Assembly (NCBI GenBank): GCA_002392965.1
Contig: DGIA01000008.1
Location: 1-55,632, forward strand
Length of the DNA stretch: 55,632 nucleotides
Source of the DNA: Bacteroidales bacterium UBA3834
GTDB lineage: Bacteria > Bacteroidota > Bacteroidia > Bacteroidales > P3
Direction of reading: 5' to 3'
Below the pieces are notes generated by a model. That model made no database searches, was not told the origin of the DNA, and saw only the letters and a program-made list of their open reading frames with translations. Shown one piece after another: positions 43,501 through 50,281 of the stretch. The position numbers and the translations under genes were made by a program. Positions within the stretch are counted from its first letter, which is position 1. Each line of letters begins with the position of its first letter.

Positions 43501-46500
43501 CCAGGCATCCACCACACCGCCGCCGTCCTGTGTAAAGGACGATTGCTGATAGGTATCGGCCGAGAGGTGCTTCCAGCAATGGGGCTGGCCCATGATTTCG
43601 TCGTCCTCGAAACCGGTGGTATAGGGCGACGGCATCTTCTGGCAGAGGGTCTGGATATGGAGGATGACGCTGTCCGAGGCACCACCCAAACAGAGTGTCT
43701 TGACATATACGGTGTAGTCGGAGCCCGACATCAGGCTGTCGAGGGTGTAGTCGCCCATCGTGCTCGTCCAGAGGACGCTATCGACCACCGTCATGTTGTC
43801 GTCATAGACCACCACATCGAACTCGTTATACGATTCCGTGGTGTCGAGAATCTGGACGGTGAAGCTGCTCGAATCGACGCTGAGCACCGAGGCGACGGGG
43901 GGAACGCAGTTGGGCAGCAGCGACACCCTGACGTCGTCGATGTACCAGTAGCAGATGTTGTTCGGCGCCGTATAGCGGAAGGCTATCCGCGAACCGTTGG
44001 GGGCGTTGACGAAAGCCACCTCGCCGTGCTCCATCACCCACAGATAATAGGGCAACTGCCCTTTGCAGTAGGTGGCGGTGACGACAAACGAATGGGTATC
44101 CGCAACATTGGTCAGGTATCCGACTTCCAGGCAACTGTTGTTGGCAAAGTTAAGTTCGTTCTTCATCCAGAAGTCCAGCTTCAAGTTGCGTATCTCCTCC
44201 TCGAAGGGCGGCAGGATGGCAAAATCCGGATTGTGTTCTGTCGTCCCATATCCCGTAGGATGGAATTGCAGGCTCTTCTGTCCCGCATAGACAAAGGAGG
44301 TGTCCACGTTAATTTTGAAGATGTAGGGCTCATAAATGTATTCATGTCCGATAAAGGTCCAGCAGGGCATCTCCGGATTCTCGTGGTTCTCGTTCACATC
44401 GTATTTCTCGAAGCCGTCGATCCACGGCAGGTCGGCAGTGAGCACCGGCACGCTGCACTCCGTCCAGAACGAGGCGGTGTAGCTCTCGGGCTGCACCAGT
44501 ATGTCGATACTGCAGGTGGCCGTCATCTGCACGTTGTAGTGGCTGTTGGGCGTCAAGCCGTTTATCGCTATCACGGTGGATGCTGCAACGGTGTTCATCA
44601 CAGTGTCGCCCGTGTTGGCGTCATAGACCACCACCGCATACTCATTGACCTGCTCCGAGTTCATGGTATCCGTGATGTGCAAGAAGGCCTGTGTGGCGGA
44701 GATGTTCTGGACCGTCATTGCCGTGGGGGCGTCGCATACCGGATGCAGCTCCACTGTCACGTCATCGACATGGATCACGGCGGCCGTGTTGCCCTTGTAG
44801 CGGAAGGCGATGAAGCCGTAGGCCGTGTTGTTGTATCTCACCAGGTGTTCCTCCCAGGTATTCGCCGCCGTGGCCTTGGTGCTCATGAAGGGCACGAAGG
44901 AGCCGGGGTCGTCAGGGTGGCTCATGTAGCCCCATTCGAGGTAGGCGCTGGTGTCGGCCGCGGTCATCCAGAAGCGCACCATCAGGTTGGCTGTGGGCGT
45001 TGCCACCGGCGGCAGGGCGATGTAGGTGGGGTAATCGATTGTACCCTGCACACGGAGCGACTTGCCCGAGGGGGCGTCGCCGTGGTTCGCGGTGTTGGAC
45101 ACGCCCGTCCAGTAGGGATTGTACTCTGTCATCCTCCAGCAGTCCAAATCGCACAAGTACATCGTGCTTGTGAAGCTGTTGAAGTTCTCGGTCCACGGCA
45201 GGGTGGTGATGCCGTCGCAGAGGGTCAGGAAGTCGATGGTGTGGATGACCGACGACTGCACCGCCGAGCAGTTGGCGGCCACGCCGATGGTGTAGTCGGT
45301 GTTGGCCGCGAGGGAGGTAAGCTGGTAGCTGCTGCCGGTGATGCCGGTGGCCACCACCGAGGTGTCTGCCATATTATATATGGTATAGGTCGCCGAGGCG
45401 TTCTCCACGTCGAGCCACGTCAGCTCGCCGTCGTGGGCCGACAGCGACTCCAGGTCCAGATTGGTCACGCCGTAGCAGGGCACCTGCACGATGCTGATGT
45501 TATCCACCGCGGCAGGCAGGTCGCCACAACAATCATTGCCATTGTTGTACCATAGGAACACTAGCATATAGTCCCTGTCAGCGGGAGCAACGATATCGGC
45601 ACTGGCCGTTGTCCATGAGCCGTTTCCGTAAAGAGCGCCTCCGATGGGCATCCACCCCATGGGGCTCACGTCATAGTCGTTGTTGAAGCCCGCGGGCAAC
45701 GTGTTGGCCTCGGGGAAGGTACCGAGCGGCGCTATCCAAGCCCGCAGATAATCACCATAGTATTGATTCGTATTATAGTCAAAACTGACCACATAGGAAC
45801 CTGCCGTGAGTCTCAACCTACGGCAGGCGTAGCTGGCACTCGGCTCCGTGTCGTCATAGCTCTGGGTTGTGCCTCGGGTGTTGCTGATATACATTCCGCG
45901 GCTGCTGGCACCCGCGGCGGCGGCAGAGCCTATGTACCAAGTGTTCTTGGTGCCGATGCGCATCCAGTTGGTATCCTCCCCTGTCTCAAATCCGTTTGTG
46001 TAGGTGAATACCGACACTGGCACGGTGTCGATCACCCACACCGTCATCGTGTCCGAGGCGGCCCCCATGGGGTTGTTGGCCGTGACGATGAGGGTGTCTA
46101 TTCCGAGCGTATTGTAGGTGATAGTCAGCGTGCTGTCGTTGGGGGTCATCGTGGCGCCGCCGGCGGCCTGCATCGTCGAGCTCCAGGTGAAGCTCAGGCC
46201 GGTGGTCTGGCCGGCGTAGTGGGCCTGTATCGGCAGCGGCCGTCCAATCTCGGCGGTCATCTGCCAGGTGGGCAGGGAGACCTCGCTGCCACCTTCCACC
46301 TTCAGTTCGATGTCATCCACCGCCACCGCGCACAGGTACTCGCTGTTATAGTGGCGCAGAGCCAGCCGGATGGTCTGTCCCTGATAAGGCGATAGCGACA
46401 CCGACACCTGCTGCCAGGGATTGTTATAGTAGTCGAAGTAGCCGCCGATCACGGTGGTGTTCAGCGGCATGGTCGTCAAGAAATCACTCGCCGTGCTGCC

Positions 46501-46878
46501 CGTCGAGGCATAGACGTCTATATACTCGTCAATCCAGAAGTCGCTCGGGCAGCCCCTCTTCACCCAGAAGGAGAAGATCACATTGCGGTCGCTGGGCACC
46601 ACAATCTGGGGGCTGACCAGGAAGTTGTCGGGTGCATAGACATTCTCCTCGTCCCAACCGAACGACATCACCAGGCTGTCGCCGGTGCGCGGTTCGATTT
46701 CATACATGTTCCACATATCCACCACGCGCCAGTTGGCATCGTCGTAGTCGTAGTCGATAGTGGTCCAGCCGTTGAGGCCGGTCTCGAACCCCTCGCTGTA
46801 GGGGAACGAGGTGATCTGCGCCGACGCCATCCCCATACAGAGAAGGCCGACGGCAAACAACAAATACTTTTTTACCAT
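40513..46878 (-). CDS. Giant T9SS-secreted multi-domain adhesin under B12 riboswitch control
   Basis: The 2121-residue protein has a signal peptide (MVKKYLLFAVGLLCMGMASA) and ends in a type A T9SS sorting domain (about 2049-2121: VRPNPAHELIVVG, LYDVQGRKML, LPRGIYMLRV). Between them are about seven cleaved-adhesin-like jelly-roll modules, starting near residues 25, 292, 560, 820, 1087, 1349 and 1595 with motifs such as FPYSEGFE, LPWIDGFE and LPWKEGFE and ending in an (I/V)DD(I/V) strand. Most are followed by a fibronectin type III module opening with Cys-x-x-Pro; the last three FnIII lie near 1773, 1862 and 1951. A PKD/Ig-like module is near 205-285. Similar jelly rolls occur in gingipain/HagA adhesins. 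Its leader is a cobalamin riboswitch, so low B12 should turn it on. Confidence 0.92.
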   Translation of the reverse strand: MVKKYLLFAVGLLCMGMASAQITSFPYSEGFETGLNGWTTIDYDYDDANWRVVDMWNMYEIEPRTGDSLVMSFGWDEENVYAPDNFLVSPQIVVPSDRNVIFSFWVKRGCPSDFWIDEYIDVYASTGSTASDFLTTMPLNTTVIGGYFDYYNNPWQQVSVSLSPYQGQTIRLALRHYNSEYLCAVAVDDIELKVEGGSEVSLPTWQMTAEIGRPLPIQAHYAGQTTGLSFTWSSTMQAAGGATMTPNDSTLTITYNTLGIDTLIVTANNPMGAASDTMTVWVIDTVPVSVFTYTNGFETGEDTNWMRIGTKNTWYIGSAAAAGASSRGMYISNTRGTTQSYDDTEPSASYACRRLRLTAGSYVVSFDYNTNQYYGDYLRAWIAPLGTFPEANTLPAGFNNDYDVSPMGWMPIGGALYGNGSWTTASADIVAPADRDYMLVFLWYNNGNDCCGDLPAAVDNISIVQVPCYGVTNLDLESLSAHDGELTWLDVENASATYTIYNMADTSVVATGITGSSYQLTSLAANTDYTIGVAANCSAVQSSVIHTIDFLTLCDGITTLPWTENFNSFTSTMYLCDLDCWRMTEYNPYWTGVSNTANHGDAPSGKSLRVQGTIDYPTYIALPPVATPTANLMVRFWMTAADTSAYLEWGYMSHPDDPGSFVPFMSTKATAANTWEEHLVRYNNTAYGFIAFRYKGNTAAVIHVDDVTVELHPVCDAPTAMTVQNISATQAFLHITDTMNSEQVNEYAVVVYDANTGDTVMNTVAASTVIAINGLTPNSHYNVQMTATCSIDILVQPESYTASFWTECSVPVLTADLPWIDGFEKYDVNENHENPEMPCWTFIGHEYIYEPYIFKINVDTSFVYAGQKSLQFHPTGYGTTEHNPDFAILPPFEEEIRNLKLDFWMKNELNFANNSCLEVGYLTNVADTHSFVVTATYCKGQLPYYLWVMEHGEVAFVNAPNGSRIAFRYTAPNNICYWYIDDVRVSLLPNCVPPVASVLSVDSSSFTVQILDTTESYNEFDVVVYDDNMTVVDSVLWTSTMGDYTLDSLMSGSDYTVYVKTLCLGGASDSVILHIQTLCQKMPSPYTTGFEDDEIMGQPHCWKHLSADTYQQSSFTQDGGGVVDAWGGHSGPKCLSFQGSVSNVYALPATTHELNDVMLSFWHRPLRQNDSIDGTFQVGYLTNPDDKNTFVPVATYASLVQSDSIFVPGVFRYEEVTFPMVPAGSVAAMRHNGTYGLGSIWFVDDVTLMHPYCLRPQGMTVYYVDDTSARVHVADTNQPAGFYYELTLNGDVIDSGLVDTDTILLTGLTPGYRYRITVSAACDNGNRSSSLSQYFSATCSPIAHAALPWKEGFETYTTDAALTSVASCWSVINGYPPSPKIDVTTQRSGIKSLYVNTRNTVNQRPTTLVLPLFEDAPADLRLTFWAKAFNAGTGLEIGLIGNPQDESTFEPDTAIMFEQVGSWQFFNQTFHPSTNRHFAIRYTGADNGVFYIDDIMVDSNSLCMRPSAIVVDNIQPTLADVHIFADSVNSFRLYYTAYGDNYTDTVIVADTNGVILTGLIPNTQYTITAQSICSDQSLSGAFTTTFRTDCPPIAELPWTDDFTTPDGGGMNHPLPCWDILYGNATNYGWSANSTLIYPIDGILSLYAEVNQDFVGNTGSIAILPDFDIQMSNVTVSADINWWELNDYPQWLEVGLITDIADGGTFTPIDTFRYEPVAGYIRDTVTVGNYNPEDGRLALRYRIQYNNAWLRVYVDNVTVDGTIVPVVNDDRCSKPIVTDTIVTEDTIGIAWTGSAGSYELYMATSWPAGGPDSVITVTDNEYTWTSLEPSTTYYVGVRSVCTPYLRSTWRILTLTTDEHPCYLPTEVSVTETGFSSARVTWQAGEDIQNHWSVKVAMGNVEYFYDTYDSTVYNVTGLYPGVEYSVQVQAVCNDTSSSEWTEPVLFQTVPCAIPSLVMIEDIHNTMAHIIWPSTGAEKYELRYGVDIITTTGTSVIVEGDTSIYLTSLTANTTYDLYIRSICEEGVESEWSVKMQFTTTNVGIESVKATSTTVRPNPAHELIVVGTEEVPSVMTLYDVQGRKMLEVKANSESEKIFVGDLPRGIYMLRVANAGGTTLHKVILE

Positions 46879-47026
46879 AACGATAATGTTTTAAGTGGTT
46901 AACATCCTCTGTTCCAATATCGGTATCGGTAAAAAGGAAAACGCTCAATGGGGGACTCGAATGCGGCCATGCCGTCTGTCACCGGAGTGCTTTTTCCTCG
47001 AAAGCGGTACCGATTTTCTATGGTTT

Positions 47027-47190
47027 GGCAGGTCTTCTGGCTTGCTCGTCTCGGCCCCGTCTTCCCATGCGCCTATGGCGACGCACAGTGACGTAATTCT
47101 TTGGGCTTCAACTCATGAGCTTACAGCAGCGGGACTGCGCCGGACTCTCACCGGCTTCCCTCTTGGCGCCTCTCCCGAGGCGACCAAACC
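47027..47190 (-). promoter_or_regulatory. Cobalamin riboswitch in the leader of the T9SS adhesin gene
   Basis: On the minus strand the aptamer opens GGTTTGGTCGCC, continues GCCGGTGAGAGTCCGGCGC, AGTCCCGCTGCTGTAA, and closes with the B12 box AAGCCAGAAGACCTGCC (47043-47027), the consensus order of a cobalamin aptamer. The adhesin ATG lies 148 nt downstream. In that interval 46992-47014 can pair with 46925-46941 (ATCGGTA with TACCGAT, AGGAAAA with TTTTCCT), a candidate expression platform. No other gene starts between it and the adhesin. Confidence 0.93.
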
Positions 47191-47196
47191 TGATTG

Positions 47197-47227
47197 CAAA
47201 ACTATAAAAAAAAAAAAAAACAGCAAA
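47197..47227 (-). promoter_or_regulatory. Bacteroidota promoter driving the riboswitch-adhesin transcript
   Basis: On the minus strand TTTG (47227-47224), a 19-bp A/T-rich spacer, then TAGTTTTG (47204-47197) match TTTG-N19-TAnnTTTG exactly. The riboswitch begins within 10 nt. Confidence 0.85.
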
Positions 47228-47304
47228 ATTTTTTTTCTTAAAATTGCAAAAATTTTTCAACCCAACTATTCAACATCCTATTCTACAATCCTTTAGATAA
47301 ACAA

Positions 47305-47335
47305 TAAAGAAAGGGCCGCCCTTTCGGGCGGCCCT
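47305..47335 (-). terminator. GC hairpin upstream of the adhesin promoter
   Basis: A 10-bp stem AGGGCCGCCC/GGGCGGCCCT with loop TTTC; on the minus strand it is followed by TTTCTTTATTG. It could end leftward transcription entering from 47400 before it reaches the adhesin promoter. Confidence 0.7.
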
Positions 47336-47402
47336 GCAAGCTGTCGTTTCTTGACATTCCTGTTCCTAAATTGCTACACTAATCACTATCAAGTTGTTAT
47401 GT
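47309..47402 (-). ncRNA. Possible small RNA ending at the GC hairpin
   Basis: A TACCTTTG element on the minus strand (47415-47408) resembles the Bacteroidota -7 box, and about 95 nt later lies a terminator-like hairpin with T-rich tail. No open frame fits between. There is no -33 TTTG, so this is only a candidate. Confidence 0.25.
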
Positions 47403-47432
47403 GGCCGCAAAGGTACAATTGTCCTGCGCAAT

Positions 47433-47608
47433 CTATTTGCGGTCATCTCCATCCGGTTGAAAGGAGAGCCCCGTGATGCCTTGCAGTCCCTTGATGGTAA
47501 CCGAAGGGTCGCGCTGCATGGCAGCAAGTATTTTCTGGTTACTTTTCTGGTTACTCTCCTGCATCTCGTCAACGGCAAAATAAAAGATTTTCACACGGGC
47601 GGGAGAGG
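47433..47608 (-). pseudogene. Remnant of a winged-helix C-terminus (ATP-binding AlbA/Schlafen-like protein)
   Basis: A minus-strand frame between a TGA and the TAG at 47433-47435 has no start but reads VDEMQESNQKSNQKILAAMQ then RDPSVTIKGLQGITGLS. That is the helix-turn-helix end of the DNA-binding winged helix found after AlbA_2 ATP-binding domains (usually continuing into a recognition helix and GGHWEV). The frame stops just after the second helix. It looks like the decayed tail of a lost gene. Confidence 0.5.
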
Positions 47609-47687
47609 AGCCCTGTCAGGAAGGTGTGGTCGGTAGGGCATGACGCAATGTACCGGCAACAGATTGATAATCAGTTGATATTAGACA

Positions 47688-47861
47688 ATGACCTAGTAAT
47701 GACCTAGTAATGACCTAGTAGTGACCTAGTAGTGACTATATAGTGACCAGGTAGTGGATCCAATTATAGAGTATAGGCAATACCTTGTCAATGCCTTGTT
47801 ATCACTAAGTTAATACCATGTCACCATTGAGTTACCATAGAATTACCTTAGAATTACCCTA
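47688..47861. repeat. 11-bp tandem array D (ATGACCTAGTA) with decayed extension
   Basis: Six units in phase at 47688-47753 (ATGACCTAGTA, GTGACCTAGTA, then variants GTGACTATATA and GTGACCAGGTA), followed at 47776-47861 by degenerate 11-bp units (for example ACCTTGTCAAT, TTAGAATTACC). It lies upstream of the btuB promoter in the 1.3-kb gap between the divergent adhesin and btuB genes. Confidence 0.88.
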
Positions 47862-47969
47862 TCTTTTCCATAGGATTACCGGAAAAGTGCGAAGTAAGAT
47901 TTTGGGAACAAAAAGATAACGTCCGGTGGCGGGGAATATTGTGTGTGGAAAAGAAATATCCTGCGTTTT

Positions 47970-48003
47970 TTTGCTTGCATATCGTTTTTATTTCGTATTT
48001 TTG
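47970..48003 (+). promoter_or_regulatory. Promoter of the btuB riboswitch transcript
   Basis: TATTTTTG (47996-48003) matches the -7 box; a TTTG lies at 47970-47973, giving a 22-bp spacer, slightly longer than usual. The riboswitch starts within 5 nt. Confidence 0.65.
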
Positions 48004-48007
48004 CACC

Positions 48008-48170
48008 CGGTTTCGGTCCTCCCGCAAGGAGGCCAAGAGGGAATCAGGTGCAAGACCTGAGCAGTCCCGCTGCTGTGAGTTTCAAACAGTTGCATCGTCC
48101 AACGAGCCACTGCATGCCGCCATAGGCATGTGGGAAGGCGGACGGTGGGAAACAAGCCAGAAGACCTGCC
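48008..48170 (+). promoter_or_regulatory. Cobalamin riboswitch in the leader of btuB
   Basis: The leader begins CGGTTTCGGTCC, continues GGGAATCAGGTGCAAGACC, CAGTCCCGCTGCTGTGAG and ends in the same 17-nt B12 box AAGCCAGAAGACCTGCC (48154-48170) as the adhesin riboswitch. The ATG is only 43 nt downstream, near a purine-rich GAGGAAAGG, so translation control by masking of the start is likely. Bound cobalamin should shut off btuB-btuG. Confidence 0.95.
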
Positions 48171-48213
48171 GAAACTGGAGTAACATCCCAAGCCCTCGAG
48201 GAAAGGTCAGGAC

Positions 48214-50277
48214 ATGAGCAAAAAAAAGTATTGTATTGTATCGTTTATCTGCAGCATCTCCCACGGATATGCCGCCCCGCCGCTCATCGGAGTCCCCCGC
48301 CCAAGGGCTTTTTTGTTGATTTTGTTCTTCCTGGCGCCTTATTTAACTGAGGCACAGGACACCATACGCACCCTCGACGAACTGGAGGTGAGCGCCCAGC
48401 ACGCCCCCACAACCCTCATCACCTCGACGCCCACCCAGGTGATGGACGCCGCCGTCATCGAGCAGACGGGCGCCCTGCAGCTGAGCGACGCGGTGCGCCA
48501 GATGGCGGGGGTGACGCTGAAGGACTACGGTGGGGTGGGCGGCATGAAGACGGTGTCGGCCCGCGGGCTGGGGAGCCAGTTCTCGACGGTGACCATCGAC
48601 GGCATCGCCATCAGCGACGCGCAGAACGGCCAGGTGGATCTGGGACGCTACCTGCTGGGCAACGCGGCCTATGTGAGCCTGAGCCAAGGACAGCAGCAGG
48701 AGAGCCTGATGACGGCACGCGCCTATGCCGCCGGCAACGTGCTGAACCTGGAGACCGCCGAGCCCTCGTTCTACTTGAAGGAGCGCACGAACCTGAAGGT
48801 GGCGATGGAGGCCGGCAGCTTCGGGATGCTGAGTCCCTCGGCCCTGTGGGAGCAGAAATGGAGCCGGAAGCTGAAGAGCAGCGTGTGGATGAACTACCTG
48901 AAGAGCGACGGGAACTACCCATTCACCCTCTACTACACGCAGAACCGCAGCGACAGCAGCAGTCGCGAGGAGCGCAAGCACTCGGCGATGAGGATGCTGA
49001 CGGCCAACGGCAACCTGTTCTATACGATTGACAAGGACAACACGCTTTCGGCCAAGGTGCATTACATGCGTGGGGAACACCAGCTGCCAGGCCCGGTGCA
49101 GTACTACAACCAGAAGCTCTCGGCCCAAAGCACGCAGGAGGAGGTGGCTTTTGCACAGGCAAAGTGGAAGAGGGAGCGCGGGGCATGGAGAACGCTGGTG
49201 CTGGGGAAGTTGCAGCAGACCTACGACTGCTATGAGGACAGCGCCGCCAGCACCGCGAGCCGCTACCTGCGGAACGAGTACCTGCAACGGGAGGCCTACT
49301 TGAGCGGCAGCGCGGCATGGGCGGTGCTTCCGTGGATGGACTTGAAGGGGGCGGTGGATGGCAGCCTCGCGTCGCTGCGCACCAACCTCTCCCAACGCAA
49401 CGACGTGCACCGCAGAAACCTGATGGCGGTGGCGGCCGTGAGGCTGCATTCGACGGACAGCCTGCTGAACCGCTTCGAGCTGAACGCCAACCTGCTGGGC
49501 ACCACGATACGCGACCGCGTGGCCGACCTTGACACCATGCCCACCTACCGACGCCTCTCGCCCTTCGTGGGCATCAACCTGACCCTCTTCGGGCACACCA
49601 CGCTGCGCTATTTCTACAAGGAGACCTTCCGCGCGCCCAACTTCAGCGAGCTGTATTTCTTCACCCTTCCGCGCGACCTGCGGCCCGAGCGGGCCCGTCA
49701 GCACAACATCGGGCTGACGCACAGCAACCGCTGGTTCAGCGTGACGCTGGACGCCTACTATAACCGTGTGACGGACAAGATACTGGCCATCCCGACGCAG
49801 AACATGTTCCTGTGGAGCATGCAGAACATCGGCAAGGTGGAGATTCTGGGCCACGACGCCACCTTCAGCTGCCACGTGGCTTCGGTCGATTGCCAGCTCA
49901 CCTACACCTTCCAGCAAGCGCTGGACCGCACCGACCCCGACGACCCCTCGTACAGCAAGACCTACGGGCACCAGATCGCCTACACCCCGCGCCACAGCGG
50001 CGGCGGGAGCCTGCGGTGGGAGAACGAGTGGGTGAACCTCGGCGCCACCGCGATGGTGGTGGGCGAGCGCTACTACCGCATGCAGAACAGCGACGAGACG
50101 AGGATGCCGGCCTACCTGGACCTGGGGCTGTCGCTGGACCGCCGCTTCGCCCTGCGGTGGGGCACGATGCGGGTGCAGGTGCAGGTGATGAACCTGCTGG
50201 ACGAGCAGTACGAGGTGGTGCGCTCGTACCCCATGATGGGACGAAACTACAGATTGAAAATCATCTATGAGCTATAA
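48214..50277 (+). CDS. btuB: TonB-dependent vitamin B12 receptor
   Basis: The 687-residue outer-membrane receptor imports cobalamin or related corrinoids with TonB energy. After an unusually long N-terminus (about 48 residues, cleavage near LTEAQ) comes the TonB-box-like/plug region DTIRTLDELEVSAQHAP, VEQ(TGA)LQLSDAVRQMAGVTL and GGMKTVSARGLGSQFSTVTIDG, then a barrel with FRAPNFSELYFFTLP and the final MNLLDEQYEVVRSYPMMGR. It lies directly under a cobalamin riboswitch and is followed by btuG, whose frame overlaps its end. Confidence 0.93.
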   Translation: MSKKKYCIVSFICSISHGYAAPPLIGVPRPRAFLLILFFLAPYLTEAQDTIRTLDELEVSAQHAPTTLITSTPTQVMDAAVIEQTGALQLSDAVRQMAGVTLKDYGGVGGMKTVSARGLGSQFSTVTIDGIAISDAQNGQVDLGRYLLGNAAYVSLSQGQQQESLMTARAYAAGNVLNLETAEPSFYLKERTNLKVAMEAGSFGMLSPSALWEQKWSRKLKSSVWMNYLKSDGNYPFTLYYTQNRSDSSSREERKHSAMRMLTANGNLFYTIDKDNTLSAKVHYMRGEHQLPGPVQYYNQKLSAQSTQEEVAFAQAKWKRERGAWRTLVLGKLQQTYDCYEDSAASTASRYLRNEYLQREAYLSGSAAWAVLPWMDLKGAVDGSLASLRTNLSQRNDVHRRNLMAVAAVRLHSTDSLLNRFELNANLLGTTIRDRVADLDTMPTYRRLSPFVGINLTLFGHTTLRYFYKETFRAPNFSELYFFTLPRDLRPERARQHNIGLTHSNRWFSVTLDAYYNRVTDKILAIPTQNMFLWSMQNIGKVEILGHDATFSCHVASVDCQLTYTFQQALDRTDPDDPSYSKTYGHQIAYTPRHSGGGSLRWENEWVNLGATAMVVGERYYRMQNSDETRMPAYLDLGLSLDRRFALRWGTMRVQVQVMNLLDEQYEVVRSYPMMGRNYRLKIIYEL

Positions 50278-50281
50278 GAAC

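Noticed and set aside
43063..45555. An 830-codon plus-strand open frame opposite the adhesin gene
   Set aside because: It is antisense to a well-supported T9SS protein, has low-complexity V/G/H-rich sequence and no recognisable domain; GC-rich codon bias leaves long frames open on the other strand.
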